NCBI RefSeq assembly: GCF_900130125.1
Contig: NZ_FQXY01000011.1
Coordinates: 372,001 to 436,000 of the forward strand
Direction of reading: 5' to 3'
Origin: Bacteroides congonensis
Lineage (GTDB): Bacteria > Bacteroidota > Bacteroidia > Bacteroidales > Bacteroidaceae
Length of the DNA stretch: 64,000 bases
Below the pieces are notes generated by a model that saw only the letters and a list, made by a program, of their open reading frames with translations, ran no database searches and was not told where the DNA came from. Positions 18,264-26,329 of the stretch are shown here, one piece after another. Both the position numbers and the translations under genes were made by a program. Numbering within the stretch: the stretch's first letter is position 1; every line of letters begins with the position of its first letter.

Positions 18264-20678
18264 ATGAAATTATTTCATTCATTAATATACCCTTTATTGG
18301 CAGGTAGTTTGTGTTGCCTTTCCTGCTCGGACGACGAGCAGGAAACGGGCATCAAGCAACCCTCTGCTACGGGCGAGGTCACATTCGGCGTAGACCTTAC
18401 AGCTTTCTCAACCCGTGTCACTCAAGACGGTTTGTCATGGAATGAGGGTGATAAGATTGGGGCGTACGTGTTGGACGCGAAAACGCTTGAACCTGCCGTA
18501 GAGACAGTGAACGTGCCATATATCTGCTCTGAAGAGGGAGCATCGGTTTCTTTTACTTCTTCCGCACCGCTCAAGGTACAAAACGACGGAGTGCCGGTGA
18601 AGTTCGTGGCATACTATCCGTACACTGCCGATATACGTAATTTTGACTATCCCGTGCAATTGGCGGCACAAGGAGAGGGCAGCACAGCCTGCGACTTGCT
18701 ATATGCTGCCACGAACGAGGACTATACTTACTCCGAAGAGACTGCTCCCCATATCTCGCTGAACTTTACGCATCGCCTGTCTAAAGTGATTCTGAAATTC
18801 GTGAATATGGAGAAAGAACCGTTGGAAGTAAGTGATGTGAGGATTGAAGGGATGCAGACGGCGGCTTCATTCAATGTACAGACCGATGTACTAACGGTTG
18901 ACGAGAGTTCGGTTGCCACCATCACCCCTTATCACAATGGTACAACCGGCTTCTACGAAGCCATCGTCCTTCCTTCATCACTGAAGGATAGCTACAAAGT
19001 CTCTTTTGTGTTGGATGACAGGGAAAAGGAGTGGATATTTACCAATTTGGACATCTCCCTTCCGCAATTTCACAAAGGTTACAGCTATACCTTTGCGCTC
19101 TACATTGACGATAGCGGCTTTGTAGAAATGGGACGTCTCGAAAGTGTGGATGCCGGAAACTCCTCAGCTCCCTGGGAAGACGGAAGCAACGAGGACGGCA
19201 CGGCAGACGGTGATAAGACCCCTGTCACCGGATATAACCTGACCCCTGCCGACGGCACACAGCAAGCATTTGCGGATACCGAACTGAAAATCTCGTTTGA
19301 AGGGACGGCACCCGAACTCGGCACGAGCGGTTGTATCCGTATCTATCGTATGAGCGACCATAAGCAGGTAGACGAAATCAGTCTGTCCGACCGCAGGGTA
19401 TCCATTGTTGATGGTGTAACTCAGTTGAATACATGGATGGATATTATCGGCGTTACGCCCACGGGTTCTTCCGTCAGTCGCCGTGTCGTCAACTATTATC
19501 CGGTGAGGGTGGAAGGCAACGATTTCATTATCAAGCCTCACCAACAACGCCTGCAATATGATACCGAATATTATGTGACGATAGACCAGGCTGCCGTGAA
19601 GCAGACGGACTTCCGTGGAATATACGGTCGTGCATGGACTTTCAAGACCAAGCCCGCACCGATGCCGGCAGGACCGAATTATGAACTGAAGATTAGCCAT
19701 ACCGACCCCAACGCTGACTTCTATACCCTGCAAGGCGCTATTGATTTCTGTGCGACGCACATCGACCTGAATGCTCCCAAGACATTCCAAATGGATAATG
19801 GCATCTATCAGGAAATCATCTACTTGCGCGACCAGACCAATATCACTGTGAAAGGGAATGCGAGCGACAATACGGCTGTCAATATCCAATACGATAACAG
19901 CAATGACATCAACGGCGGCATAGGTGCGGGAATCAACATTGACCAGTTTGCTCCGGTCGGTACTGTAATTTCCAAGTCCGGTGGCCGTTCGATGATGATG
20001 CTTGATGGAAACTCCGATAAGATTCGTTTCGAAAATGTGACGATAGAAAATGCTTATGGATGGACATTGGGCAAGAATGGTCAGGCGGAAGCACTTTATA
20101 TCAACAACAAGTCGGCTGCTTTCATTAATTGCCGTGTGTTGAGTTTTCAGGATACCCTGCTTCCGGGTGGTGGCTACAACTGGTTCAAGGATTGCTTCAT
20201 AGCCGGAGCTACCGACTTTATCTGGGGTTCGGGCAAAGTAGTACTGTTTGAAGACTGCCAGCTTCATGCACCTACCGGCACACGTGCTGTAATGCAGGCA
20301 CGCGTCAGAGAGGGCTACTTGGGCTATGTATTCCTGAACAGCCGCTTCACTGTGGGCGCGGGTGTCACCAGTTCTACCCTGATTTACCAGTACGAACCGG
20401 ATAACCTCACTTTCTTGAATTGTACGTTTGCCAATATATATGGTGCCAACTTTGTGGGTGAAAACAAGCCACTTACTCCGGCAGTGCCTACTGTCGCCAC
20501 CGGCTGCAAACTTTACAACTGTAAGACGGAATCGGGAGCCAATCTCTACGAGTCTATTCCGGCAGCAGTACGCAACACTGTGCTGCAACTCAGTGACGAA
20601 CAGTACAACCAATACTTTGGGACACGCAAAACCATCATGAGTTGGGACGGCTATACCGACGCCGACTGGTTCAAATAG
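18264..20678 (+). CDS. fimbrillin-like / CE8 pectinesterase-like fusion lipoprotein
   Basis: 804 aa. Lipoprotein signal (LLAGSLCCLSCSDDE), then a fimbrillin-like domain to about residue 290 (LSWNEGDKIGAYVLDA, VKFVAYYPYTADI, LNFTHRLSKVILKF), an Ig-like domain about 320-470 (LTPADGTQQAFADTELKISF), and a CE8 pectin methylesterase beta-helix from about 475. The CE8 landmarks GIYQEIIYL, QAEALYI (Gln607), FQDTLL (Gln629, Asp630) and TDFIWGSG (Asp651) are present. The LGRPW motif carrying the family's Arg is not seen: the equivalent place reads LIYQYEPDN (about 706-714). It may therefore be a divergent esterase or a pectin-binding pseudoenzyme. The role would be removal of methyl esters to open the chain to PL1 and GH28. 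Confidence 0.85.
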   Translation: MKLFHSLIYPLLAGSLCCLSCSDDEQETGIKQPSATGEVTFGVDLTAFSTRVTQDGLSWNEGDKIGAYVLDAKTLEPAVETVNVPYICSEEGASVSFTSSAPLKVQNDGVPVKFVAYYPYTADIRNFDYPVQLAAQGEGSTACDLLYAATNEDYTYSEETAPHISLNFTHRLSKVILKFVNMEKEPLEVSDVRIEGMQTAASFNVQTDVLTVDESSVATITPYHNGTTGFYEAIVLPSSLKDSYKVSFVLDDREKEWIFTNLDISLPQFHKGYSYTFALYIDDSGFVEMGRLESVDAGNSSAPWEDGSNEDGTADGDKTPVTGYNLTPADGTQQAFADTELKISFEGTAPELGTSGCIRIYRMSDHKQVDEISLSDRRVSIVDGVTQLNTWMDIIGVTPTGSSVSRRVVNYYPVRVEGNDFIIKPHQQRLQYDTEYYVTIDQAAVKQTDFRGIYGRAWTFKTKPAPMPAGPNYELKISHTDPNADFYTLQGAIDFCATHIDLNAPKTFQMDNGIYQEIIYLRDQTNITVKGNASDNTAVNIQYDNSNDINGGIGAGINIDQFAPVGTVISKSGGRSMMMLDGNSDKIRFENVTIENAYGWTLGKNGQAEALYINNKSAAFINCRVLSFQDTLLPGGGYNWFKDCFIAGATDFIWGSGKVVLFEDCQLHAPTGTRAVMQARVREGYLGYVFLNSRFTVGAGVTSSTLIYQYEPDNLTFLNCTFANIYGANFVGENKPLTPAVPTVATGCKLYNCKTESGANLYESIPAAVRNTVLQLSDEQYNQYFGTRKTIMSWDGYTDADWFK

Positions 20679-20705
20679 TTCAATATATATTAAGGTAAAA
20701 AAGAT

Positions 20706-22283
20706 ATGAATAGATTGATTCAAATGGCTGGTCTTGTACCAGCCATCCTAAGCGTCCTTTGCGCTTGCCAGCATCCCGCCCCGCAGGCGGCAGGGACAGG
20801 GCAGGACTTGAAAGCTATATATGCCAACCTGCCTTTCTCCATGCCCGTCGTGGAACGTCCTGCTTTTCCTGATTATCAGGTGAATATATGTGATTTTGGT
20901 GCGAAGAGCGATGGCGTGACGCTGAATACGGAAGCAATAAATAATGCTATCAAAGCGGTGCACGACAAAGGCGGCGGTCGGGTGGTTATCCCGGAAGGGC
21001 TATGGCTGACGGGGCCTGTCGTCCTTCTCAGCAATGTCAACCTGCATGCGGAAAAGAACGCCCTTGTAGTATTTAGTGGTGATACTTCCTTATATCCGAT
21101 TATAACTACTTCGTTTGAAGGGCTGGATACCAAGCGTTGCCAATCACCTATCTCGGCAGTGAACGCAGAGAACATAGCCATTACCGGTCATGGCGTTTTC
21201 GACGGTGCGGGTGACAAGTGGCGTCCTGTAAAGAAAAGCAAAATGACGGAAGGGCAGTGGAACAAGCTGTTGAAATCCGGTGGGAAAGTAGACGAAAGCG
21301 GCAAGGTGTGGTATCCCAACGAAGGGGCTTTGAAAGCATCTGTGCTTATGGCGGACTGGGGAAACAAGCGTCCGGACATCGGCATTGAAGAGTGGGAAGA
21401 AATGAAAAGCTGGTTGCGCCCGGTTCTGCTGAGTGTCGTGAAGAGTAAGAGAATACTTTTGGAAGGAGTGACGTTCAAAAATTCTCCGAGTTGGTGTCTC
21501 CATCCTTTGTCATGTGAATCCCTGACGTTGAATGATGTAAAGGTGTTCAATCCGTGGTATTCTCAGAATGGGGATGCGCTCGATGTGGAATCCTGCAAGA
21601 ACGTACTGATAATGAATTGTTTCTTCGATGCAGGTGATGATGCGATTTGTCTGAAATCGGGAAAGGATAAAGACGGGCGCAGACGTGGAGAGCCTTGTGA
21701 GAACGTGATTGTGAGAAACAATACCGTGTTGCACGGTCATGGCGGATTCGTCATTGGCAGCGAAATGTCCGGCGGCGTGAAGAACGTATATGTGTCCGAG
21801 TGTTCTTTCATCGGTACGGACGTAGGGCTGCGGTTCAAGAGTGCACGCGGTCGTGGCGGTGTTGTGGAGAATATCTATATCAACAATATCAACATGATAG
21901 ACATCCCGAATGATGCCTTGATTGCCGACTTGTATTATGCCGCCAAAGGTGCTCCGGGCGAACCTGTGCCGGATGTTACCGAAGAAACTCCGGCATTCAG
22001 GAACATACACATCTCGGACGTGTTCTGCAAGGGAGCCGGACGGGCAGTGTATCTGAACGGGCTTCCCGAAATGCCGATTGAGAACATATCCATAAAGAAT
22101 ATGGTGGTGACGGGTGCGAAGCAAGGCATTGTGATTAACAAAGTCGCAAAGATTAACATAGAGAACGTGGATATAGAAACTCCCGACGATTCGATGATAC
22201 AGATAGAGAATACAACAGGTATTACTATCAACGGCGAAGAATACGGAACGATTTCGGAAAAACGGCTGCTTACAAAGAATTGA
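20706..22283 (+). CDS. GH28 polygalacturonase-type glycoside hydrolase
   Basis: 525 aa. A lipoprotein-type signal ends near Cys21 (VPAILSVLCACQH). The GH28 beta-helix starts with NICDFGAKSDGVTLNTEAINNAI. The conserved GH28 motifs are present in order: SQNGDALDVES (Asp pair), FDAGDDAICLKSG (Asp-Asp), GHGGFVIGSEMSGGV (His) and RFKSARGRGG (Arg-Lys). These are the inverting catalytic and subsite -1/+1 residues of polygalacturonases and related exo-enzymes. It hydrolyses alpha-1,4-galacturonan, or rhamnogalacturonan in some members. Last gene of the operon, 27 bp after the CE8 gene and followed by a terminator-like hairpin. Confidence 0.93.
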   Translation: MNRLIQMAGLVPAILSVLCACQHPAPQAAGTGQDLKAIYANLPFSMPVVERPAFPDYQVNICDFGAKSDGVTLNTEAINNAIKAVHDKGGGRVVIPEGLWLTGPVVLLSNVNLHAEKNALVVFSGDTSLYPIITTSFEGLDTKRCQSPISAVNAENIAITGHGVFDGAGDKWRPVKKSKMTEGQWNKLLKSGGKVDESGKVWYPNEGALKASVLMADWGNKRPDIGIEEWEEMKSWLRPVLLSVVKSKRILLEGVTFKNSPSWCLHPLSCESLTLNDVKVFNPWYSQNGDALDVESCKNVLIMNCFFDAGDDAICLKSGKDKDGRRRGEPCENVIVRNNTVLHGHGGFVIGSEMSGGVKNVYVSECSFIGTDVGLRFKSARGRGGVVENIYINNINMIDIPNDALIADLYYAAKGAPGEPVPDVTEETPAFRNIHISDVFCKGAGRAVYLNGLPEMPIENISIKNMVVTGAKQGIVINKVAKINIENVDIETPDDSMIQIENTTGITINGEEYGTISEKRLLTKN

Positions 22284-22302
22284 TAGTCGGTCGGATAGTT
22301 AA

Positions 22303-22347
22303 AAAAGGGGGATTTGGGTGTGACAACCTGATATCTCCCTTTTATTA
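22303..22347 (+). terminator. terminator of the pectin operon
   Basis: AAAAGGGGGAT (22303-22313) pairs with ATCTCCCTTTT (22333-22343), with one G-T pair and a 19-nt loop, followed by ATTATG. It lies 20 bp after the GH28 stop codon. Confidence 0.7.
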
Positions 22348-22425
22348 TGTACTGTATTTTTATGAATGGTGTACCACAATGTGTTGGTATGATAACATTT
22401 AGTTCTTTTGTATCAATAATTATTT

Positions 22426-22632
22426 TTATTCCCCGTATCTTGTGGCGTTTAATTCAGCTAGAATTTCTTCTTCCGAAAGATTTACTTTTTGGGGACGTGA
22501 TGCTATATAGTCTTTCAAAAAGTCTTCTCTTATATCAATATCCCATCCCATTTTTTTAGCAAGTTCTTTGAAGAACTTTATATCGGATTTCGGTATGCTC
22601 AAAAAAACGCCTTGATTCATTGCTGTATCCAT
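22426..22632 (-). CDS. small orphan antitoxin-like protein
   Basis: 68 aa, acidic and helical (SIPKSDIKFFKELAKKMGW, then LSEEEILAELNATRYGE). The layout, a short N-terminal segment followed by a helix and an acidic C-terminal tail, is that of small antitoxins that precede a toxin gene in Bacteroides. No toxin gene remains. Downstream on the same strand, 22409-22426 encodes only KIIIDT in an overlapping frame, which resembles the start of a PIN-domain protein, and stops follow soon after. The start may be Met1 (22632) or Met5 (22620). It marks the left edge of the AT-rich island and shares a palindromic promoter region with the gene at 22856. Function is inferred; no clear family recognised. 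Confidence 0.55.
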   Translation of the reverse strand: MDTAMNQGVFLSIPKSDIKFFKELAKKMGWDIDIREDFLKDYIASRPQKVNLSEEEILAELNATRYGE

Positions 22633-22741
22633 AACTATTTTCCTTTCATTATTAAATATCTAACGAACATAAAGATAAGAAAGTTCTTTAGCTTCTCCAA
22701 TCATTTATTGTATCTTTAATACGCTTTTGCAAAAAACAATC

Positions 22742-22761
22742 CCTATATTTGCAAATATAGG
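22742..22761. promoter_or_regulatory. 20-bp perfect palindrome containing two opposed -7 boxes
   Basis: CCTATATTTGCAAATATAGG is its own reverse complement. Each strand contains TATATTTG, an exact TAnnTTTG -7 box (plus 22744-22751; minus from plus 22752-22759). It lies between the divergent genes at 22632 and 22856, so it could serve as a bidirectional promoter and operator. Confidence 0.55.
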
Positions 22762-22855
22762 TAGTTGTAACAAGCACATAACAATGCAAATACTTAGAAA
22801 TATAACAGTGTAAATGACTGCTGTTGGCATAATACTATCAATTAAATAAGGAGTA

Positions 22856-23161
22856 ATGGAAAAAGAAGGAAAGATATATTGGCTAAAACAAGAAGAAGGT
22901 GGATTATCTGTTCTTCCTAAACAAGAAATCTGTTATGCTGTAACTGTTTTGCCACAAGTAGCTCCTTCAAACTGGAGTATAAAAAATTTCATACTTGAAC
23001 CCGGTAAATATGTAAGTGATTGTTTAGTATCCTTCTTGTTTGACCATGCACCACATGAAATTTTGAATACAATAGATTCATTAGATGTCTATGGTGGCAG
23101 AAAGGTTGCTACTATAAAATTAAAAACCGGTAACAAACAGCTAATTATTGAAAACTATTAG
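22856..23161 (+). CDS. small hypothetical protein, immunity-type
   Basis: 101 aa, no signal peptide and no membrane segment, so cytoplasmic. The N-terminal part (YWLKQEEGGLSVLPKQEICY) and beta-rich pattern faintly recall small EF-Tu domain-like proteins, but I cannot assign a family. A canonical AAGGAG lies unusually close upstream (22848-22853). It is the first of a run of small, AT-rich, same-strand genes without operon-like spacing, the arrangement of orphan immunity-gene arrays. A role in neutralising a toxin of a competitor is an inference from the neighbours at 25090 and 25521. Confidence 0.6.
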   Translation: MEKEGKIYWLKQEEGGLSVLPKQEICYAVTVLPQVAPSNWSIKNFILEPGKYVSDCLVSFLFDHAPHEILNTIDSLDVYGGRKVATIKLKTGNKQLIIENY

Positions 23162-23213
23162 ATAATAGAAGACCGGTTGGTACACTATAATAAAAATAGG
23201 AATGAAGCCTAAA

Positions 23214-23249
23214 TAACAACAGTACAACCGCTTAATGGCAGAACGCTGA
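23214..23249 (+). repeat. intergenic repeat, copy A (attC-like)
   Basis: It starts TAACAACAGTACAACCGC and ends AGAACGCTGA. It aligns end to end with 24261-24296 (TAACAA...CGCTGA) although the flanking genes are unrelated. It lies between the genes at 22856 and 23291. The right half of the palindrome (GTTA end) is missing in this copy. Confidence 0.5.
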
Positions 23250-23290
23250 AAAAATAGAATCTGTAATATAGCCGATTATTGGCAGTCAAC

Positions 23291-23581
23291 ATGAAAGGAA
23301 AGATGGAAAAAGAAATAAGAGAAATTCTTTTAGAAATAATAGAATTATTAGAAATTACAGGTGAACATGGCTGGGCTTCTAATCTCAAAAGGTTGTATGC
23401 AGACAATTATTCTTCCCGAGGGGATTGGCTAAGAAAAATTAAAAGTCTATTTGGCGGAATGGGGTCATTTAATGATTTGGTTTTAGTGAGAAATGGGGTC
23501 ATTTGCATAGATGAAAATAGTAAACTGAGTCAGTTGCGTGAACAACTCTACGAAAGCATGGTACAATCTTTTGTGGAATAG
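23291..23581 (+). CDS. small hypothetical protein (DUF6966-like)
   Basis: 96 aa from ATG 23291; a TTG 12 bases upstream is in frame but less likely. The N-terminal half is a helix (IREILLEIIELLEITGEHGW). The KSLFGGMGSFNDLVL motif is followed by a C-terminal helix (LSQLREQLYESMVQSF). The GGMGSFNDL motif recalls DUF6966-type proteins found singly and in immunity arrays; I hold this family name loosely. Cytoplasmic. It is separated from its neighbours by gaps of about 130 and 84 bp that carry imperfect repeats rather than being packed in an operon. Confidence 0.6.
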   Translation: MKGKMEKEIREILLEIIELLEITGEHGWASNLKRLYADNYSSRGDWLRKIKSLFGGMGSFNDLVLVRNGVICIDENSKLSQLREQLYESMVQSFVE

Positions 23582-23605
23582 GATAATTCAGAAGGAAAAT
23601 ATCGC

Positions 23606-23642
23606 TAACACGCACTTCCGTTGTCTTAAATGGAAACCGTTA
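23606..23642 (+). repeat. intergenic repeat, copy C (attC-like imperfect palindrome)
   Basis: The element begins TAACACGCACTTCC and ends GGAAACCGTTA. The arms TAAC/GTTA, CG/CG and TTCC/GGAA pair around a central GTTGTCTTAAAT. It lies between the genes at 23291 and 23666. Confidence 0.4.
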
Positions 23643-23665
23643 TCAACCCATAAAATGAAAATAAG

Positions 23666-24253
23666 ATGGTAATTGAAATAGAACAACTTTGCAAGAAAAC
23701 ACCTGATGACAGGTATGTATTCTTTATAAACAATGTAAGGCACACACGTTCATTATATGTTCTCTATAATAAAAGCAAAAGAGAAATTGCACTGAATATA
23801 GATAAAAACAACAAGAAACATCTATATCTATTTCCCGATGAATATTCAGGAACTTTGTTCATTGAAGCGAATAATGATATGAGGAAATATATTCCTAACA
23901 AATGGGAACTAACGTTTTTTATCGAAACGGCAATACCAAGGTTAAAAACTGAAAATGTTGAAGGTGCTTTCATTTTTCCTGCTCCTACTGGTTGGGGATT
24001 CAATGCCACTTTTGATAAAATAATTGAAGATGTGAATTGTGAAAGTTGTCAATCAATAGATATAGATATGATAAAAAGACTTTTAGACTATCTGGGTGAC
24101 AATTTGGAAGTTGGATGTAAGCATGACTATACATTAACTAAGTTGTTCTGCCAAGAAAATAATATTGACTTCAACAGAATTGTTGATTGGCTACGTGAAC
24201 ATGGCGGTTATTGTGATTGTGAAGTTCTAGCAAATGTGGAAGAACATATTTAA
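23666..24253 (+). CDS. DUF2695-domain protein, immunity-type
   Basis: 195 aa. The N-terminal ~130 residues are a beta-rich region that I do not recognise (PAPTGWGFNATFDKIIED). The C-terminal ~65 residues match the DUF2695 pattern: CKHDYTLTKLFCQENNIDF, then WLREHGGYCDCEVLANVEE. DUF2695 is a small domain of unknown function that recurs among orphan immunity-like genes of gut Bacteroidetes. The conserved Cys/His (C-K-H-D, Y-C-D-C) could bind a metal, an inference. No signal peptide; AT-rich like its neighbours. Confidence 0.7.
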   Translation: MVIEIEQLCKKTPDDRYVFFINNVRHTRSLYVLYNKSKREIALNIDKNNKKHLYLFPDEYSGTLFIEANNDMRKYIPNKWELTFFIETAIPRLKTENVEGAFIFPAPTGWGFNATFDKIIEDVNCESCQSIDIDMIKRLLDYLGDNLEVGCKHDYTLTKLFCQENNIDFNRIVDWLREHGGYCDCEVLANVEEHI

Positions 24254-24260
24254 ATATTGG

Positions 24261-24305
24261 TAACAAACAGCAAACCACCTAAAAACGGAACGCTGACGGA
24301 CGTTA
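24261..24305 (+). repeat. intergenic repeat, copy B (best attC-like structure)
   Basis: It begins TAACAAACAGC and ends GCTGACGGACGTTA. TAAC pairs with GTTA and CAGC with GCTG, with unpaired AAA and ACGGAC between the two stems. This two-box folded arrangement with extrahelical bases is reminiscent of integron attC sites. It lies between the genes at 23666 and 24336. Confidence 0.45.
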
Positions 24306-24335
24306 TGTATATAAGAAATAATAGATAACTCGAAT

Positions 24336-25013
24336 ATGAAATATTACCCTATTGGTGGATGGAACACCTGTAAATTTTTAGTCACTCCTCAAGAATTAAA
24401 AGAGATTCTGAGGGGTTTTCACCTTGTGGAATTTTGTCGGCGAGTACCTGCGGATTATGTTGAAACTGGTATTGAGAGTTTTATAAGTGATTATGAGGAG
24501 TTCTACCATCTATTAATATCTGGACACAAGTTCAATTTTAGAAGGGATAATGTTATAACAAAGCTATTAATGGGGGTTACTAATGACCTAAGCAAATGTA
24601 CTTACTATGCTTCATTTCAAGATAAAGAAGATAAACTATGGTATAAGACATCTGATTTTATAGAGCCTTGTGTGGGAATAAATATTTTTGTTCTCTATCT
24701 TGATGAAGAGCAGAAATTACAATCTAAATTCAGCTTTACACAATTTCCAGAGAATATAATGGGGATTCAGTTTGAATTTCCGAAGAAAATATATTTGAAA
24801 GAGGAAGAAGGGTGCGAAAAAAAGTGTAATGAATTGGATACCTATAATGAAGTGTATCAAGTTGCGGTTGATAAGATAAAACACCTATGTCAAAATCTGA
24901 CAATAACGATTGGCGAGAACGTGCATAGGACTAAGATAAAAATCAGTACGTCAGCATTAAAAGATATTAGAGATGGATATTTCATTAAAGAAAATAATTG
25001 TGTAATAAAGTAA
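24336..25013 (+). CDS. hypothetical protein, immunity-island member
   Basis: 225 aa, not recognised. No signal peptide and no membrane helices. Mixed alpha/beta composition, with a Lys/Glu/Cys-rich stretch (LKEEEGCEKKCNELDTYNE) preceding a C-terminal region (LTITIGENVHRTKIKIS) that looks beta-stranded. Strongly AT-rich codon use, unlike the carbohydrate operons on either side. It stands alone, with a repeat-bearing gap on its left and a 76-bp gap with a small hairpin on its right (GATTAATC/GATTAGTC at 25031-25058). Position suggests an immunity or defence gene; nothing in the sequence proves it. Confidence 0.6.
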   Translation: MKYYPIGGWNTCKFLVTPQELKEILRGFHLVEFCRRVPADYVETGIESFISDYEEFYHLLISGHKFNFRRDNVITKLLMGVTNDLSKCTYYASFQDKEDKLWYKTSDFIEPCVGINIFVLYLDEEQKLQSKFSFTQFPENIMGIQFEFPKKIYLKEEEGCEKKCNELDTYNEVYQVAVDKIKHLCQNLTITIGENVHRTKIKISTSALKDIRDGYFIKENNCVIK

Positions 25014-25089
25014 ATACGCATAAAACAACGGATTAATCTCCCCCAAGGTCGATTAGTCACTAAACATTAGAACTGGGAATAAAAACAAT

Positions 25090-25503
25090 ATGGAAGTAAT
25101 AGAAAGTAAATGGTATAAAAAGGATGGTGCAAATACTGCGTTTATTGAAGATGTAGAAAAGCAGCTAAATACAACCTTGCCAAAACAGTACAAAAGTTTT
25201 TTGTTATGGAGCAATGGTGGTGAGGGTAAGTTAGGAGATAACTACATTTATATATGGGCTATTGAAGATATTATTGCTTACAATCATGATTATGGAATAC
25301 AAAAATATCTTCAAAAAGAGTATTTGGCATTTGGCATGGATGGTGATATTGGATATATTTTTTATCTGCCTGACAATAGTATATATAGGGTGGATTTGGG
25401 AGATTTAGATATGGCTTCTATCAAGTACATAGCACCTTCTTTTGACGATTTTCTAGGCAAGGCTGTTTATCTTAATTTCGATAAATTGCAAAATGTAGTA
25501 TAA
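25090..25503 (+). CDS. SMI1/KNR4 (SUKH) family immunity-type protein
   Basis: 137 aa. Recognisable SUKH features: FIEDVEKQLNTTLPKQYKSF, then LLWSNGGEGKLGDNYIYIW (the W-x-NGG-G motif), a mid-protein LAFGMDGDIGYIFYL, and a C-terminal APSFDDFLGKA. SUKH proteins are common immunity proteins against nuclease and other polymorphic toxins in bacteria. No toxin gene is adjacent, so this is an orphan immunity gene. The next gene starts 17 bp downstream, the only operon-like spacing in the island, which suggests that the two entered as a pair. Confidence 0.85.
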   Translation: MEVIESKWYKKDGANTAFIEDVEKQLNTTLPKQYKSFLLWSNGGEGKLGDNYIYIWAIEDIIAYNHDYGIQKYLQKEYLAFGMDGDIGYIFYLPDNSIYRVDLGDLDMASIKYIAPSFDDFLGKAVYLNFDKLQNVV

Positions 25504-25520
25504 CGTAAAATAATAATGAT

Positions 25521-26246
25521 ATGAAAGAGTTTGAAAAAATAAATTCGGATATTGATAAATATGGTTTTTCGGTCATTCTGATTGAAGCAACGGATTATCT
25601 TCCTTCATTTGCGTATAGTATTGGATTATGGAAAACATGTAAACACCCGGAAATAATTGTTTTCGGACTCTCGATAGATATACTTCATTCAATTGTAAAT
25701 GAAGTTGGTAAATTTGTACTAAATGGAAATATCGTACAGCCAAACGAATTGTATTGCGATTTTCTGGAGAATGGAAGTAATTATTTTCTGCAAGTAGATA
25801 AACGGAGTTTGAATGATTATGTTGGATTCGCTCTTGATTATTATAACTTCGTATTTCCTGTTTTAGAATTTATCTGGACTGATAAGAACGGTTGTTTTCC
25901 GTGGGATGAAAATTTCGATAGCAATCTCAAATTTAAACAACCACTATTGGACAGGAACTATGATTTTAAATTTTTTGAGAGTGAAAATTTAGGTGTCTTT
26001 ACAACCAAACAATGGTTGGAAGAAAGTAAGCCGATATTAAATGTGGTTCATGATTCTGACGGGGACTGGCAGTTTTTAACCGGAGAGCAGACCGGGAAAG
26101 ATATTAAATTAGTAGCTCTGAAAGAATTAATTCTAAAAGATGCAACTTTGAATGAAGTTTTTGATTTGGACTACGGAGAAGAAGCTCATCGAATATCTAT
26201 TGAAGATGAATGGGAACGAAATTATATTGAATCTGATAACGAATAA
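25521..26246 (+). CDS. DUF4262-domain protein, immunity-type
   Basis: 241 aa. Residues 1 to ~150 match the DUF4262 pattern: INSDIDKYGFSVILIEATDY, SFAYSIGLWKTCKHPEIIVF, GLSIDILHSIVNEVGKFV. The C-terminal ~80 residues (VVHDSDGDWQFLTGEQ, then ALKELILKDATLNEVFDLDY) resemble a segment that follows immunity domains in other Bacteroidetes proteins. The whole protein is acidic and cytoplasmic. It sits 17 bp after the SUKH gene. DUF4262 proteins are frequent in orphan immunity arrays; the cognate toxin is unknown. Confidence 0.75.
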   Translation: MKEFEKINSDIDKYGFSVILIEATDYLPSFAYSIGLWKTCKHPEIIVFGLSIDILHSIVNEVGKFVLNGNIVQPNELYCDFLENGSNYFLQVDKRSLNDYVGFALDYYNFVFPVLEFIWTDKNGCFPWDENFDSNLKFKQPLLDRNYDFKFFESENLGVFTTKQWLEESKPILNVVHDSDGDWQFLTGEQTGKDIKLVALKELILKDATLNEVFDLDYGEEAHRISIEDEWERNYIESDNE

Positions 26247-26329
26247 AAAGATACCGATAATAAGCCTATGGACTGCCTTAATAGTCAGCTATTTGCAAAT
26301 TATTGTCATTCATTTAATCTAAGAAAATT

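Noticed and set aside
19164..20723. Long antisense open frame (519 codons) opposite the CE8 fusion gene
   Set aside because: It mirrors codon structure of a clear gene on the other strand, has no recognisable domain and no promoter or start context.
23214..24305. True integron with attC cassettes
   Set aside because: No integron integrase or attI is visible and the core sites do not match the standard GTTRRRY consensus; kept only as an attC-like resemblance.
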